From positions 9,919 to 73,918 of the forward strand of contig CAYTIE010000003.1 of the NCBI GenBank assembly GCA_964437815.1: a stretch of 64,000 nt of DNA. The letters are read 5' to 3'. The number at the start of each line of letters is the position of its first letter. The first letter of the stretch is position 1. Source of the DNA: Marisimplicoccus sp964437815. Its GTDB lineage: Bacteria > Bacteroidota > Bacteroidia > Flavobacteriales > Flavobacteriaceae. The notes under the pieces were generated by a model. It ran no database searches, was not told the DNA's origin, and saw only the letters and a list, made by a program, of their open reading frames with translations. Of this stretch, positions 8,834-16,970 are shown one piece after another. Position numbers and translations under genes: made by a program.

Positions 8834-10267
8834 ATGGCATCAACTAACAAATCGAGAAGAAAGTTTATTAAGAATAGCGCTATTGCGTCATCAATTTTTA
8901 TTGTTCCTAGAAATGTATTAGGAGGAGTAGGGTATACAGCTCCAAGTGATCAGTTAAATCTTGCAGGTATTGGTCTACATGGGAAAGGTAATTCAGACAT
9001 TTTGCATGCCAGTGTTGGTGGAAGAGAAAATGTAGTGGCATTATGTGATGTCCATCAGAATGCATATGGAGCTCAAGTTGCAGCAGAAAAATTTCCTAAA
9101 GCAAAATTTTATACAGATTTCAGGGAAATGTTAGAAAAAGAAAATCTAGATGGGGTTACAATTTCTACTCCAGATCATACTCATGCTAATATTTCCAAAG
9201 TTGCCATGGAAAAAGGTGTGCATGTATATGTTCAAAAACCTTTAACACATAATATCAAAGAGGCAAGAATGTTGACAAAGTTGGCAAGAAAAAATAAAAT
9301 AGTTACTCAGATGGGTAATCAAGGAGCTTCAAATCCTGAACAAGTAATGATTCAAAAATGGATTAAAGAAGGAAGGATTGGTAAGATTAGTAAAGTCTAT
9401 ACTTGGACAAATAGACCTGTATGGCCGCAAGGAGTTGCGATGCAAAGCCCTGACCCATCTCAAAAACCAGAAGGAATGGATTGGGACCTATGGATTGGAC
9501 CTGCTGAAAATAGAGGATATACTCCTGGACTTCATGCATTTGATTGGAGAGGATTTTGGGATTATGGAACCGGAGCATTAGGAGATATGGGTTGCCACAT
9601 AATGGATGTGCCGATAAAAGCTTTAGGACTTTTTGAACCATTTAGTGTTGAAGCAAGCGTTTCAAATTTACCATATGCTAAAGCTTTTACTCCATCACCT
9701 TTAATAGAGGAAGCTTGTCCATCTAGTTCATATATTACCTATAAGTTCAGGCCTTCTGAAATTAATGATTCAGTGGTTGAAATGGTGTGGATGGATGGAG
9801 GTATTCGACCTTCACATCCTGAGATAATAACAGATAGGGATGATATAGGAGATAATGGTGTTTTAATCATAGGGGAAAATGGATTAATTTCTAGTGATAA
9901 TTATGGAGTCAATGCAAGACTATATATTAAAGGTAAAGATGGTGTTGTAGAAAAAGGAAAAATATCTGAAATAAATTCTGTAGAGTTCGGACATCAAAGT
10001 CATTGGATTGATGCAATTAAAGATGGGTATGGTAGCGATAAGCATAGAAATCTTACTTCTAATTTCGATTTTGCAGGACCATTAACTGAAATAGTTTTAC
10101 TTGGAAATGTTGCTATTAGAAGTAGCTATCTTAAAAGATCTCCTAGAAGTAATGTCTTTATTGGTAAAAAGAGATTGTTGTATGATAGTAAAAAGATGGA
10201 GATTACAAATCTAGATAAAGCAAACCAATATTTAACTAGAGAATATAGAGAGGGTTGGGAAATTTAA
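8834..10267 (+). CDS. Tat-exported Gfo/Idh/MocA oxidoreductase
   Basis: A 477-residue NAD(P)-dependent oxidoreductase with a twin-arginine signal (SRRKFIKNSAIASS). The Rossmann fold starts at LNLAGIGLHGKG. The dinucleotide-fold motif VQKPLTHNI carries the EKP-like lysine, and the C-terminal substrate domain contains GALGDMGCHIMD with the catalytic-type histidine. Tat export fits a periplasmic sugar-modifying enzyme, as in the many secreted Gfo/Idh proteins of marine Bacteroidetes. The substrate is unknown. Confidence 0.88.
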   Translation: MASTNKSRRKFIKNSAIASSIFIVPRNVLGGVGYTAPSDQLNLAGIGLHGKGNSDILHASVGGRENVVALCDVHQNAYGAQVAAEKFPKAKFYTDFREMLEKENLDGVTISTPDHTHANISKVAMEKGVHVYVQKPLTHNIKEARMLTKLARKNKIVTQMGNQGASNPEQVMIQKWIKEGRIGKISKVYTWTNRPVWPQGVAMQSPDPSQKPEGMDWDLWIGPAENRGYTPGLHAFDWRGFWDYGTGALGDMGCHIMDVPIKALGLFEPFSVEASVSNLPYAKAFTPSPLIEEACPSSSYITYKFRPSEINDSVVEMVWMDGGIRPSHPEIITDRDDIGDNGVLIIGENGLISSDNYGVNARLYIKGKDGVVEKGKISEINSVEFGHQSHWIDAIKDGYGSDKHRNLTSNFDFAGPLTEIVLLGNVAIRSSYLKRSPRSNVFIGKKRLLYDSKKMEITNLDKANQYLTREYREGWEI

Positions 10268-10280
10268 AAATTAGATCTAA

Positions 10281-11558
10281 TTAATCTATTTTGAATTGAA
10301 CTCTTCTGTTTTTAGCTCTTTCGCTAGGAGGGATATTTGGATATTTCTGTTCGTCTTCACCAAATCCATTAACCTTTAATCTCATAGAGTCAATACCGCC
10401 ACCTTCAATCATTAGTTTGACTGAGTTTGCTCTTCTATCAGATAAAAGTTTATTATAGATAGACTCTCCTTCAAATGATGCATGACCATTAATTGAGATA
10501 TTTACGTGTATATATTTATTAAGTAGTTTTACGAGATTATCTACTTTCCCAACTTCTGTAGCTTTAGTTTCAGAACTATCAAAATCAAAATAAATTTCAT
10601 TATTATTTATAAAATCATTTAAAGAAACCGGTTTCTGTGGGCATCCAGAAAACATAGGATCACCCTTTTCATTTGGGCATAAATCTTCTATATTTGGAAC
10701 TCCATCACCGTCAATATCATCTAGTTTACAACCATTATTACTTTTAGGTCCTTTTTCATTTGGACAATTATCAATATCATCAGTTATTCCATCACCATCA
10801 CTATCTGGACAAGGGCCATTGTTAATACCAGCCATATTAGGGCATGGATCAACTCTATCTTCAAAACCATCACCGTCACTATCTGGACAACCACTCTTTG
10901 AGTCCATTCCAGGAGTCATTGGACATTGATCTTTATCATCTGGTATTCCATCACCGTCACTATCTGGACAACCATTTAATTCTGCTAATCCTGGGATATC
11001 AGGGCAATGATCTTTTTTATCAGGAACTCCATCACCATCAGAATCACCTTTTCCAAAATTAAACTTAACCCCAACAACATGTTGAAGGTGGTTATATGCA
11101 TTATTCTCATCGATTGACTTATATGTTATACCTGCACTTATAGCTATGTTTTTTGATAGCTCAAAATTAAGTCCCCCACCAATGCTAGTATTTGAAAAGT
11201 TTCCATCATCTCCAAATTTAGATAAACCATAACCAGCAAAAATATAAGGGTCTATATCAACTCCAAGTAATTCTGTTTTATTGGATATATCATATTTTAT
11301 TATTCCATCTAATGAATAATAATATAAATCCTTATTAGATACTTCTACATTGTTTTCACTAAAATTCAAACCAAGGGAAAAATTTCCAAAAACATATCTT
11401 GAAAGGCTAAGAGTTGGTAGAGATAATTTTGATCCATCTTCATCTTTAACTGTAACAGTATTAACTCCAACATCAAATGACCATGGGTTTTCAGGTGTTT
11501 GAGTATAAACACAAATGAAAGTGCTCAAAAGGAATGTTAAGGCTAACGTTGAACGCAT
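10281..11558 (-). CDS. OmpA-family protein with TSP3 calcium repeats
   Basis: A 425-residue outer-membrane protein in three parts. After a signal peptide comes a beta-barrel-like domain (residues about 20-170). Next are thrombospondin type 3 repeats (about 170-305), with several copies of DSDGDGxxD plus CP pairs that bind Ca2+. Last is a C-terminal OmpA peptidoglycan-binding domain (about 310-425) with the NGHASFEG and LSDRRANSVK motifs. It anchors the outer membrane to the cell wall. The gene has its own intergenic space on both sides. Confidence 0.9.
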   Translation of the reverse strand: MRSTLALTFLLSTFICVYTQTPENPWSFDVGVNTVTVKDEDGSKLSLPTLSLSRYVFGNFSLGLNFSENNVEVSNKDLYYYSLDGIIKYDISNKTELLGVDIDPYIFAGYGLSKFGDDGNFSNTSIGGGLNFELSKNIAISAGITYKSIDENNAYNHLQHVVGVKFNFGKGDSDGDGVPDKKDHCPDIPGLAELNGCPDSDGDGIPDDKDQCPMTPGMDSKSGCPDSDGDGFEDRVDPCPNMAGINNGPCPDSDGDGITDDIDNCPNEKGPKSNNGCKLDDIDGDGVPNIEDLCPNEKGDPMFSGCPQKPVSLNDFINNNEIYFDFDSSETKATEVGKVDNLVKLLNKYIHVNISINGHASFEGESIYNKLLSDRRANSVKLMIEGGGIDSMRLKVNGFGEDEQKYPNIPPSERAKNRRVQFKID

Positions 11559-11602
11559 TTAAAGTATTTTATTTTCAATTTACAAAATAAATAATTATTA
11601 CC

Positions 11603-11610
11603 TATGTTTG
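11603..11610 (+). promoter_or_regulatory. -7 promoter element of the 11625 gene
   Basis: TATGTTTG matches TAnnTTTG and ends 14 bp before the ATG at 11625. It lies in the short divergent region shared with the OmpA-family gene. Confidence 0.55.
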
Positions 11611-11624
11611 ATTAAAATTAAAAT

Positions 11625-12701
11625 ATGGACAAAAAAATATCAATTTTAGTTATTGGGTGTGGAAACATGGGTGCATCTCATGCAATATCTTATGAAAATC
11701 ACGATGGATTTGAAATTTGTGGTCTCGTTTCAAGAGGGGATAGTAAGGTTGAACTTAATAACAAATTAAGGTCAAATTATCAGTTATTTCAAGACTATAA
11801 AGAAGCTATAGATACTACAAAACCTGATGCTGTGTGTATTTCAACATACCCTGATACCCATGAAGAGATAAGTCTATATGCTCTAGAAAATGACTGTCAT
11901 ATTTTTCTAGAAAAACCTGTTGCTTCTGATTTAAAAGGTGCTAGAACTATTATTGATACAGCAATAAAAAAAGATAAAAAAATTGTTGTGGGATACATTC
12001 TTAGACATCATCCTATTTGGAAAAAATTTATTCTTGAATCAAAAAAAATGGGGAAACCTCTTGCAATGCGAATGAATTTAAATCAACAAAGCTCAGGAGA
12101 TACATGGAATGTTCATAAAAATTTAATGAGTTCACTTAGTCCAATCGTTGATTGTGGTGTTCATTATCTTGATGTAATGTGTCAAATAACCGAGTCTAAA
12201 CCTTTGAGTGTTTCTGCTATTGGTATTAGGTTAACAGAGGAAATCCCAAATGATAATTATAATTATGGGCAACTACAAATTAGATTCTCTGATGGATCTG
12301 TTGGATGGTATGAGTGTGCATGGGGACCAATGATTAGTGAAACTGCATTTTTTATCAAGGATGTTATTGGACCAAAAGGTTCTGTTTCAATAGTCTCAGA
12401 AGATGATATACATTCTACAGACTCAGATAATATAGAAAATCATACAAGGAATAATTGTCTTAAAATTCATAGTTCTGAACTTGATAGTGAAGGTGAATTT
12501 ACTTCTCCTAACAAAAAGATTGTATATGATGAAGATCCTACTCATCAAGACCTTTGCGATAATGAACAATCATATTTTTATGATTCTATTATAAATGACA
12601 TTGATTTAAAAGATCACCTTGAAGATTCCTACAAGAGTTTGCAAATTGCGCTTGCATGTGATCAAGCTGTTAAGACTGGTGGAACAATTGAGCTAGGTTA
12701 A
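11625..12701 (+). CDS. Gfo/Idh/MocA family oxidoreductase (cytoplasmic)
   Basis: A 358-residue NAD(P)-dependent oxidoreductase without a signal peptide. Rossmann motif VIGCGNMGASHA starts at about residue 9. The lysine of FLEKPVAS (about residue 96) and the DCGVHYLDVMC histidine region (about residues 175-185) match the family. The substrate, probably a sugar or inositol derivative, cannot be assigned. It is monocistronic, with a promoter box upstream and a weak hairpin at its stop codon. Confidence 0.86.
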   Translation: MDKKISILVIGCGNMGASHAISYENHDGFEICGLVSRGDSKVELNNKLRSNYQLFQDYKEAIDTTKPDAVCISTYPDTHEEISLYALENDCHIFLEKPVASDLKGARTIIDTAIKKDKKIVVGYILRHHPIWKKFILESKKMGKPLAMRMNLNQQSSGDTWNVHKNLMSSLSPIVDCGVHYLDVMCQITESKPLSVSAIGIRLTEEIPNDNYNYGQLQIRFSDGSVGWYECAWGPMISETAFFIKDVIGPKGSVSIVSEDDIHSTDSDNIENHTRNNCLKIHSSELDSEGEFTSPNKKIVYDEDPTHQDLCDNEQSYFYDSIINDIDLKDHLEDSYKSLQIALACDQAVKTGGTIELG

Positions 12702-12716
12702 AAAAACCTTTCTTTC
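12695..12716 (+). terminator. Weak terminator-like hairpin after the 11625 gene
   Basis: AGGTT at 12695-12699 can pair with AACCT at 12705-12709 and is followed by TTTCTTT. The stem is only 5 bp and includes the stop codon, so this is a weak call. Confidence 0.35.
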
Positions 12717-12784
12717 AATTCTATAATAATTGCAATTGCAAATATTAATACTAATGTTCCTATAAAAATATTTCCTACACCCAT
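12698..12784 (-). CDS. Possible 28-residue membrane peptide
   Basis: The minus strand from the ATG at 12784 to TAA at 12698 encodes 28 residues: a short start (MGVGN), a hydrophobic run of about 16 residues, and a charged end (ELKERFF). That layout is typical of single-pass bacterial micropeptides. The stop codon overlaps the stop of the convergent oxidoreductase gene. No perfect -7 box was found. I do not recognise it, and an ORF this short could occur by chance in AT-rich DNA. Confidence 0.35.
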   Translation of the reverse strand: MGVGNIFIGTLVLIFAIAIIIELKERFF

Positions 12785-12970
12785 TACAAATTTTTTATAA
12801 ATGTAATATTTTTTTATTAAAAATATATTTATGTGTATTATTTTAAAAGTGTATCGTTTTATAAATATTCTTTTATAACTTAATTAATAATAAACAAAAT
12901 TAATTCTTATTTGATAGTATTATTAAAAGATTTTATTAATTATTATCTAAATTATTAAAAAAAATATATG
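12785..12970. other. AT-rich intergenic spacer
   Basis: Roughly 190 bp of very AT-rich DNA before the recombinase-like gene. No RNA gene, strong hairpin or ORF with recognisable content was seen. Confidence 0.6.
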
Positions 12971-12978
12971 TATATTTG
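12971..12978 (+). promoter_or_regulatory. -7 promoter element of the recombinase-like gene
   Basis: TATATTTG matches TAnnTTTG, 21 bp before the ATG at 13000. The surrounding DNA is extremely AT-rich, so a chance match is possible. Confidence 0.45.
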
Positions 12979-12999
12979 ATACTTATTTAATTACTACAT

Positions 13000-13608
13000 A
13001 TGATAGTACATTATATTCAGGAGTCTGATAAATCAAAAATTTCTTCTAATTATAATTCTCCAAATTATTATGTTGATAACTGTAGTAGTATTATCCCTTT
13101 TTCAAAAAGAGATAAAGGTTCTCTTATTTTTGGACTTATTGGCCAAAAGAAAATTTCAAAAATAATTGTCGATTCTATCACAATGCTTGGTAGAAATCAA
13201 ATAGATGTTTTGAATACCATTGATTTTTTAATCCAAAATGGTATTGCATTAACATCTAAAAATGAAGGATTAGAAACAATGGATGAATATGGAAGAGTAA
13301 AATCTGACACTATACTTCTACTTAATTTATTAATGTCTTTAGCAAACATGGAATATACCAATAGAAAGGAATCTCAAAGATATGGCGTTTCTAAAGCTAA
13401 GGATCTAGGTAGATATAAAGGTGTTGGTGGAAAACAACTTGAATCTATTGAGGAGTTTTTTGAAAAGCCTAAAACTATTAACATCCTAAGACATCTTAAA
13501 AGAGGAGAGAGTATAAGAAGAACAGCAAAACTTGTTGGTGCATCAACAGGGCTTGTTCAAAAAGTCAAACGATGGTCAATAGATAATGATAGGCTTCAAA
13601 TGTTTTAG
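13000..13608 (+). CDS. Degenerate serine recombinase (resolvase-like)
   Basis: A 202-residue relative of Bacteroidetes resolvase/invertase proteins. Alignment by eye to gamma-delta resolvase: Tyr5 and a serine at position 9 occupy the YxRVS slot, but the active-site Arg there is Gln7. In the D-R-L-G-R motif the sequence is TMLGR, so Asp67 and Arg68 are replaced while Arg71 remains. The E-helix region (LLLNLLMSLANMEYTNRKES) and a C-terminal HTH (SIRRTAKLVGASTGLVQKVK) are intact. Loss of two phosphate-contacting arginines suggests little or no recombinase activity and perhaps a DNA-binding regulatory role. No inverted repeats marking a substrate were seen nearby. Confidence 0.7.
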   Translation: MIVHYIQESDKSKISSNYNSPNYYVDNCSSIIPFSKRDKGSLIFGLIGQKKISKIIVDSITMLGRNQIDVLNTIDFLIQNGIALTSKNEGLETMDEYGRVKSDTILLLNLLMSLANMEYTNRKESQRYGVSKAKDLGRYKGVGGKQLESIEEFFEKPKTINILRHLKRGESIRRTAKLVGASTGLVQKVKRWSIDNDRLQMF

Positions 13609-13651
13609 AAAACAAAGGTTTTGTATATTAGCAAGACTAAAAACAATTATT

Positions 13652-14131
13652 ATGAAAAAATTATTATTAATTACATTACTGGCTTTATTTGTTTCTTGTT
13701 CTACTGGGCAACACCCAGATTTTGAAGCAAATGTTAAAACAGCACAAACTCTTCTTGAGCTTCAAGGAAGTGAAGCTGATCTTCAAGCTCAACTTGATTT
13801 AGTTCATGAAGACTTGCAATGGCAACCAGCTTTTCATGGAAGTGCTCAAATAGATAAAGCCGGTTTTGGTGAATATCTTAAAGGATGGCATGATGTTATG
13901 GAAGATGTTACGTATACAGCCGTTAGCTGGTTACCAGGTGTTTTAGCTGAAACAGGTCAACCTGATGGGAGCGTTAGAACATATGGTAAGTGGACTGGTA
14001 TTCACACAGAAACAGGCAAAAGCTGGGAGTTAATATCTTATCACACATGGGATTTTAAAGACGGACTTATTATCTCAGGTGGAGACTATTTTGATGCTGG
14101 AGGTCTTTTAGGTTCTCTTCAAGCAGAATAA
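13652..14131 (+). CDS. SnoaL-like lipoprotein, copy 1
   Basis: A 159-residue lipoprotein (lipobox ALFVSC, then STGQHPDFE) with an NTF2/SnoaL-like fold, suggested by its length and by the motif GFGEYLKGWHDVMEDVTY and the DGSVRTYGKW segment. The in-frame codon at 13586 lies inside the upstream gene, so I chose the ATG at 13652, which gives a proper signal peptide. It is paralogous to the next gene over its whole length. Function is unknown; the fold is used both by small-molecule isomerases and by binding proteins. Confidence 0.78.
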   Translation: MKKLLLITLLALFVSCSTGQHPDFEANVKTAQTLLELQGSEADLQAQLDLVHEDLQWQPAFHGSAQIDKAGFGEYLKGWHDVMEDVTYTAVSWLPGVLAETGQPDGSVRTYGKWTGIHTETGKSWELISYHTWDFKDGLIISGGDYFDAGGLLGSLQAE

Positions 14132-14151
14132 TTAATCGCTAAATATAAAAG

Positions 14152-14183
14152 ACCTTTTCATAGAAATATGGAAAGGTTTTTTT
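14152..14183 (+). terminator. Intrinsic terminator after SnoaL copy 1
   Basis: An 11-bp stem (ACCTTTTCATA with TATGGAAAGGT, one G-U pair) around a GAAA tetraloop, followed by a run of T. The same hairpin is repeated after the next gene. Confidence 0.85.
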
Positions 14184-14211
14184 ATATTCATTAATTATAA
14201 AATTATTTATT

Positions 14212-14697
14212 ATGAAAAAATTATTATTAATCATTGTTATTGCTTTATTTATTTCTTGTTCAACTGGACAGCATCCAGACTATGAAAGAAATCTAGAGAT
14301 AACGAAAGAATGGTTTGAAGTTTTTGTAACTGAAGACTTTGAAGCTGTTTCAGCTTTTTATGCAGACGAAGTTGAATACCAAAGTGCATTTTATGGTGGA
14401 CCTATTATGAATAGAGAGGAGACTCTAAATTATCTGAAGGGTTGGCAAGATGCAATGGAAGGTATAACTTGGGAAGCTGAAAATTATCTTCCAGGTGCTG
14501 ATCCTGAAACTGGATTACCTAATGGAAGTGTTAGAACTTATGGATATTGGTCTGGAACAAATACTGCTTCTGGTAAAAGTTTCAGAGGACTTTGGTATCA
14601 TTATTTAACATTTGATGAAGATGGTAAAATAGTTAATGGTGGTGATTTTGGAGATGCAACTGGGCTAGTAATGGCTGTAGCTCCGGATTCGGAATAA
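14212..14697 (+). CDS. SnoaL-like lipoprotein, copy 2
   Basis: A 161-residue tandem paralogue of the previous gene. Both begin MKKLLLI, carry a CSTGQHPD lipoprotein junction, and share ETLNYLKGWQDAMEG and NGSVRTYGYW with copy 1. The acidic tail differs. The first 20 nt of both coding sequences and the terminators are nearly or fully identical, which points to a duplication of gene plus terminator. Function unknown. Confidence 0.78.
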   Translation: MKKLLLIIVIALFISCSTGQHPDYERNLEITKEWFEVFVTEDFEAVSAFYADEVEYQSAFYGGPIMNREETLNYLKGWQDAMEGITWEAENYLPGADPETGLPNGSVRTYGYWSGTNTASGKSFRGLWYHYLTFDEDGKIVNGGDFGDATGLVMAVAPDSE

Positions 14698-14719
14698 ATT
14701 CTAATCTATATTCAAAAAG

Positions 14720-14751
14720 ACCTTTTCATAGAAATATGGAAAGGTTTTTTT
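14720..14751. terminator. Bidirectional terminator between SnoaL copy 2 and the SDR gene
   Basis: The same GAAA-capped 11-bp hairpin as at 14152. It has a T run on the plus-strand side and, because an A run precedes the stem, a T run on the minus strand as well, so it can serve the convergent SDR gene too. Confidence 0.8.
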
Positions 14752-14752
14752 A

Positions 14753-15535
14753 TTAAAATACTGATCCCATACTTCCTCCGTCAACTCTTACTGATGCTCC
14801 ATTAGTAGCTGAAGCTAAAGGACTTGATATATAAACAATAGTAGAGGCAACTTCTTCAACTCTAGCAAATCTTCCTAATAGAGATGAAGGTCTTACATCT
14901 TTAAAGAAATTAGATTCAACTTCTTCTACTGTCTTGTTTTCCCTTTTAGCTGTTTCCTCAAGAAAGATTTTCGAACCCTCTGATAATGTAGAGCCTGGAA
15001 TAATTGTATTAACAGTTACACTTGTTCCTTTAGTAAGTTTAGCTAATCCGCTTGAAAAAACATTAACAGATGCTTTGGAAACACTATAACTAAGAAGATC
15101 TCCTGGCACTAGTGTAGCACATTCTGAGGATACGAAAATTATTCTACCCCAGTTCTTTTTAATCATCTTTGGTAGAAAGTGTTTTGATAGTTTTACACCC
15201 CCTAATAAATTAACTTGAATATGATCATTCCAATCTTTATCTGTTTCATCATAAAAGTTTTTACCTCTAAATATTCCAACATTATTTACCAAAACATCAA
15301 TATCAGGTAATCTTTTTATAAGCTCATTAATCTGTTTGTCATCAATAAAATTTGCAGCAATACCAGAAGCTTTAGTTGAATTTAATTTTTCTAATGCATT
15401 TTGAACACTCTCCTCAGTTCTTCCATTTATAATAACTGTAGCACCTTCTTCTAGAAATAGTTTTGCGGTTTGAAATCCAATTCCTTTAGATGAGCCAGAT
15501 ATAAAAACAGTTTTATTTTTTAGCTTAAGATCCAT
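14753..15535 (-). CDS. SDR-family oxidoreductase
   Basis: A 260-residue classical short-chain dehydrogenase. The cofactor motif is SGSSKGIGFQTA (about residues 14-25), followed by VNNVGIFRG and the catalytic S-Y-K (SSECATL with Ser, then YSVSKASVN with Tyr and Lys). Loss of an acidic residue after beta-2 (INGRTEES) suggests NADP preference. Substrate unknown. It is divergent from the GH109-like gene across a short intergenic region. Confidence 0.88.
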   Translation of the reverse strand: MDLKLKNKTVFISGSSKGIGFQTAKLFLEEGATVIINGRTEESVQNALEKLNSTKASGIAANFIDDKQINELIKRLPDIDVLVNNVGIFRGKNFYDETDKDWNDHIQVNLLGGVKLSKHFLPKMIKKNWGRIIFVSSECATLVPGDLLSYSVSKASVNVFSSGLAKLTKGTSVTVNTIIPGSTLSEGSKIFLEETAKRENKTVEEVESNFFKDVRPSSLLGRFARVEEVASTIVYISSPLASATNGASVRVDGGSMGSVF

Positions 15536-15584
15536 TATTGTAGGATATAATTAAATATACAAATTATTGAATTATATTTATTGT

Positions 15585-16970
15585 ATGAGTTTTTTCGATA
15601 GAAGAAGGTTTTTGAAAACTACTGCAATTTCGTCTGCATTCCTTGCAACAAATAAATTAAATGCTGAAATAAATAGCTCTGTAGCAAATGGAAAATATAT
15701 GGGTGATTTTATTGCTCCAAGGTTAGATAAAATTAAAATAGCATTAATTGGTGTTGGATATAGAGGGCAAGGGCATATAAAAAGATTTGGTTCTATCGAA
15801 AACACCCAAATAGTTGCTATATCAGATTTATATGAAGTTAATATATCTAAAAGCTTATCCATTATCAAAAGTCTTAAAACATCTAAAAGTCATAATAATG
15901 TTAAGACATACTGGGGTAATAAGGATAAATGGAAAATAATGTTAAAGGAGACTAATGCTGATATAGTTGTTATATCGACTAACTGGAATAGTCATGGAAT
16001 TATGGCAGTAGAGAGTATGAAAAATAATTTACATGCTTTTGTAGAAGTCCCGATGGCTACAACAATCAAAGAGCTATGGGATATAGTTAATACATCTGAA
16101 AAATATCAAAAACATTGCATGATGATGGAAAATGTTAATTATGGAAGAGAAGAGCTTATGTTTCTTAATATATGTAGAAAGGGTTTAATTGGAGAATTAC
16201 TACATGGAGAAGCTGCTTATATTCATGATTTAAGATGGCAAATGTTTGAAGAAGAAACGGGTACAGGTTCATGGAGGACAAAACAATATGAAAAAAGAAA
16301 AGGAAACTTATATCCAACTCATGGATTAGGACCTGTTTCTCAATATATGAATTTATTAAGGGGAGAAGACACTTTTAAGACTTTAGTTTCTTTTTCTTCT
16401 CCAGCTTTAGGAAGAAAAATATTTACAGAAAAGAATTTTGATAAGAATCATAAGTGGAGAAAACTTAATTTTCAAAATGGTGATATTAATACCTCGTTAA
16501 TTAAAACTTATCTTGGTAGAACAATAATGGTTCAGTGGGATGAAACTAGCCCTAGGCCATACACTCGGCTAAATTTAATTCAGGGTACAAAAGGAGCATT
16601 AGCTGGAGGGCCAACGAGAGCTGCTTTTGATAAAGGATTTGAGAATTTTTCTAAAGATTCTAAAAAGTGGATTGAAGGCGAAGGTATTCAGCGTTTATAT
16701 GAAAAATATGATCATCCTATGTATAAAAGATTAAATGAGCTAACTAGGAATTCTGGACATGGAGGTATGGACGGGATAATGGTATATAGAATTATAGAGT
16801 GCCTTAGAAATGGTGAACCATTAGATCAAAACGTTTATGAAGGATGTGCATGGAGTTCTCTAATTGAGCTTACTTCAAACTCTGTTAATCAAGGTGGTAT
16901 ACCTCAAGAATTTCCTGATTTTACAAGAGGCAATTGGGTTTCTACAAAGCCTTTTAATATAAAGCCATAA
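15585..16970 (+). CDS. GH109-like Gfo/Idh/MocA protein (Tat-exported)
   Basis: A 461-residue protein with a twin-arginine-like signal (DRRRFLKTTAISS), a Rossmann motif GVGYRGQGHIKRF, the EVPMATTI lysine-equivalent region and the block YPTHGLGPVSQYMNLLRG, which is characteristic of glycoside hydrolase family 109 (NAD-dependent alpha-N-acetylgalactosaminidases). The position usually held by Lys in EKP is Pro-flanked Val here, as is common in GH109. I chose the ATG at 15585 over the TTG at 15567 because it puts the arginines near the N-terminus. The stop overlaps the next gene by 1 bp. Confidence 0.82.
   Translation: MSFFDRRRFLKTTAISSAFLATNKLNAEINSSVANGKYMGDFIAPRLDKIKIALIGVGYRGQGHIKRFGSIENTQIVAISDLYEVNISKSLSIIKSLKTSKSHNNVKTYWGNKDKWKIMLKETNADIVVISTNWNSHGIMAVESMKNNLHAFVEVPMATTIKELWDIVNTSEKYQKHCMMMENVNYGREELMFLNICRKGLIGELLHGEAAYIHDLRWQMFEEETGTGSWRTKQYEKRKGNLYPTHGLGPVSQYMNLLRGEDTFKTLVSFSSPALGRKIFTEKNFDKNHKWRKLNFQNGDINTSLIKTYLGRTIMVQWDETSPRPYTRLNLIQGTKGALAGGPTRAAFDKGFENFSKDSKKWIEGEGIQRLYEKYDHPMYKRLNELTRNSGHGGMDGIMVYRIIECLRNGEPLDQNVYEGCAWSSLIELTSNSVNQGGIPQEFPDFTRGNWVSTKPFNIKP

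Noticed and set aside
9378..9641. ORFs inside the Gfo/Idh gene in other frames
   Set aside because: They are shadows of a well-supported gene and lack any recognisable content.
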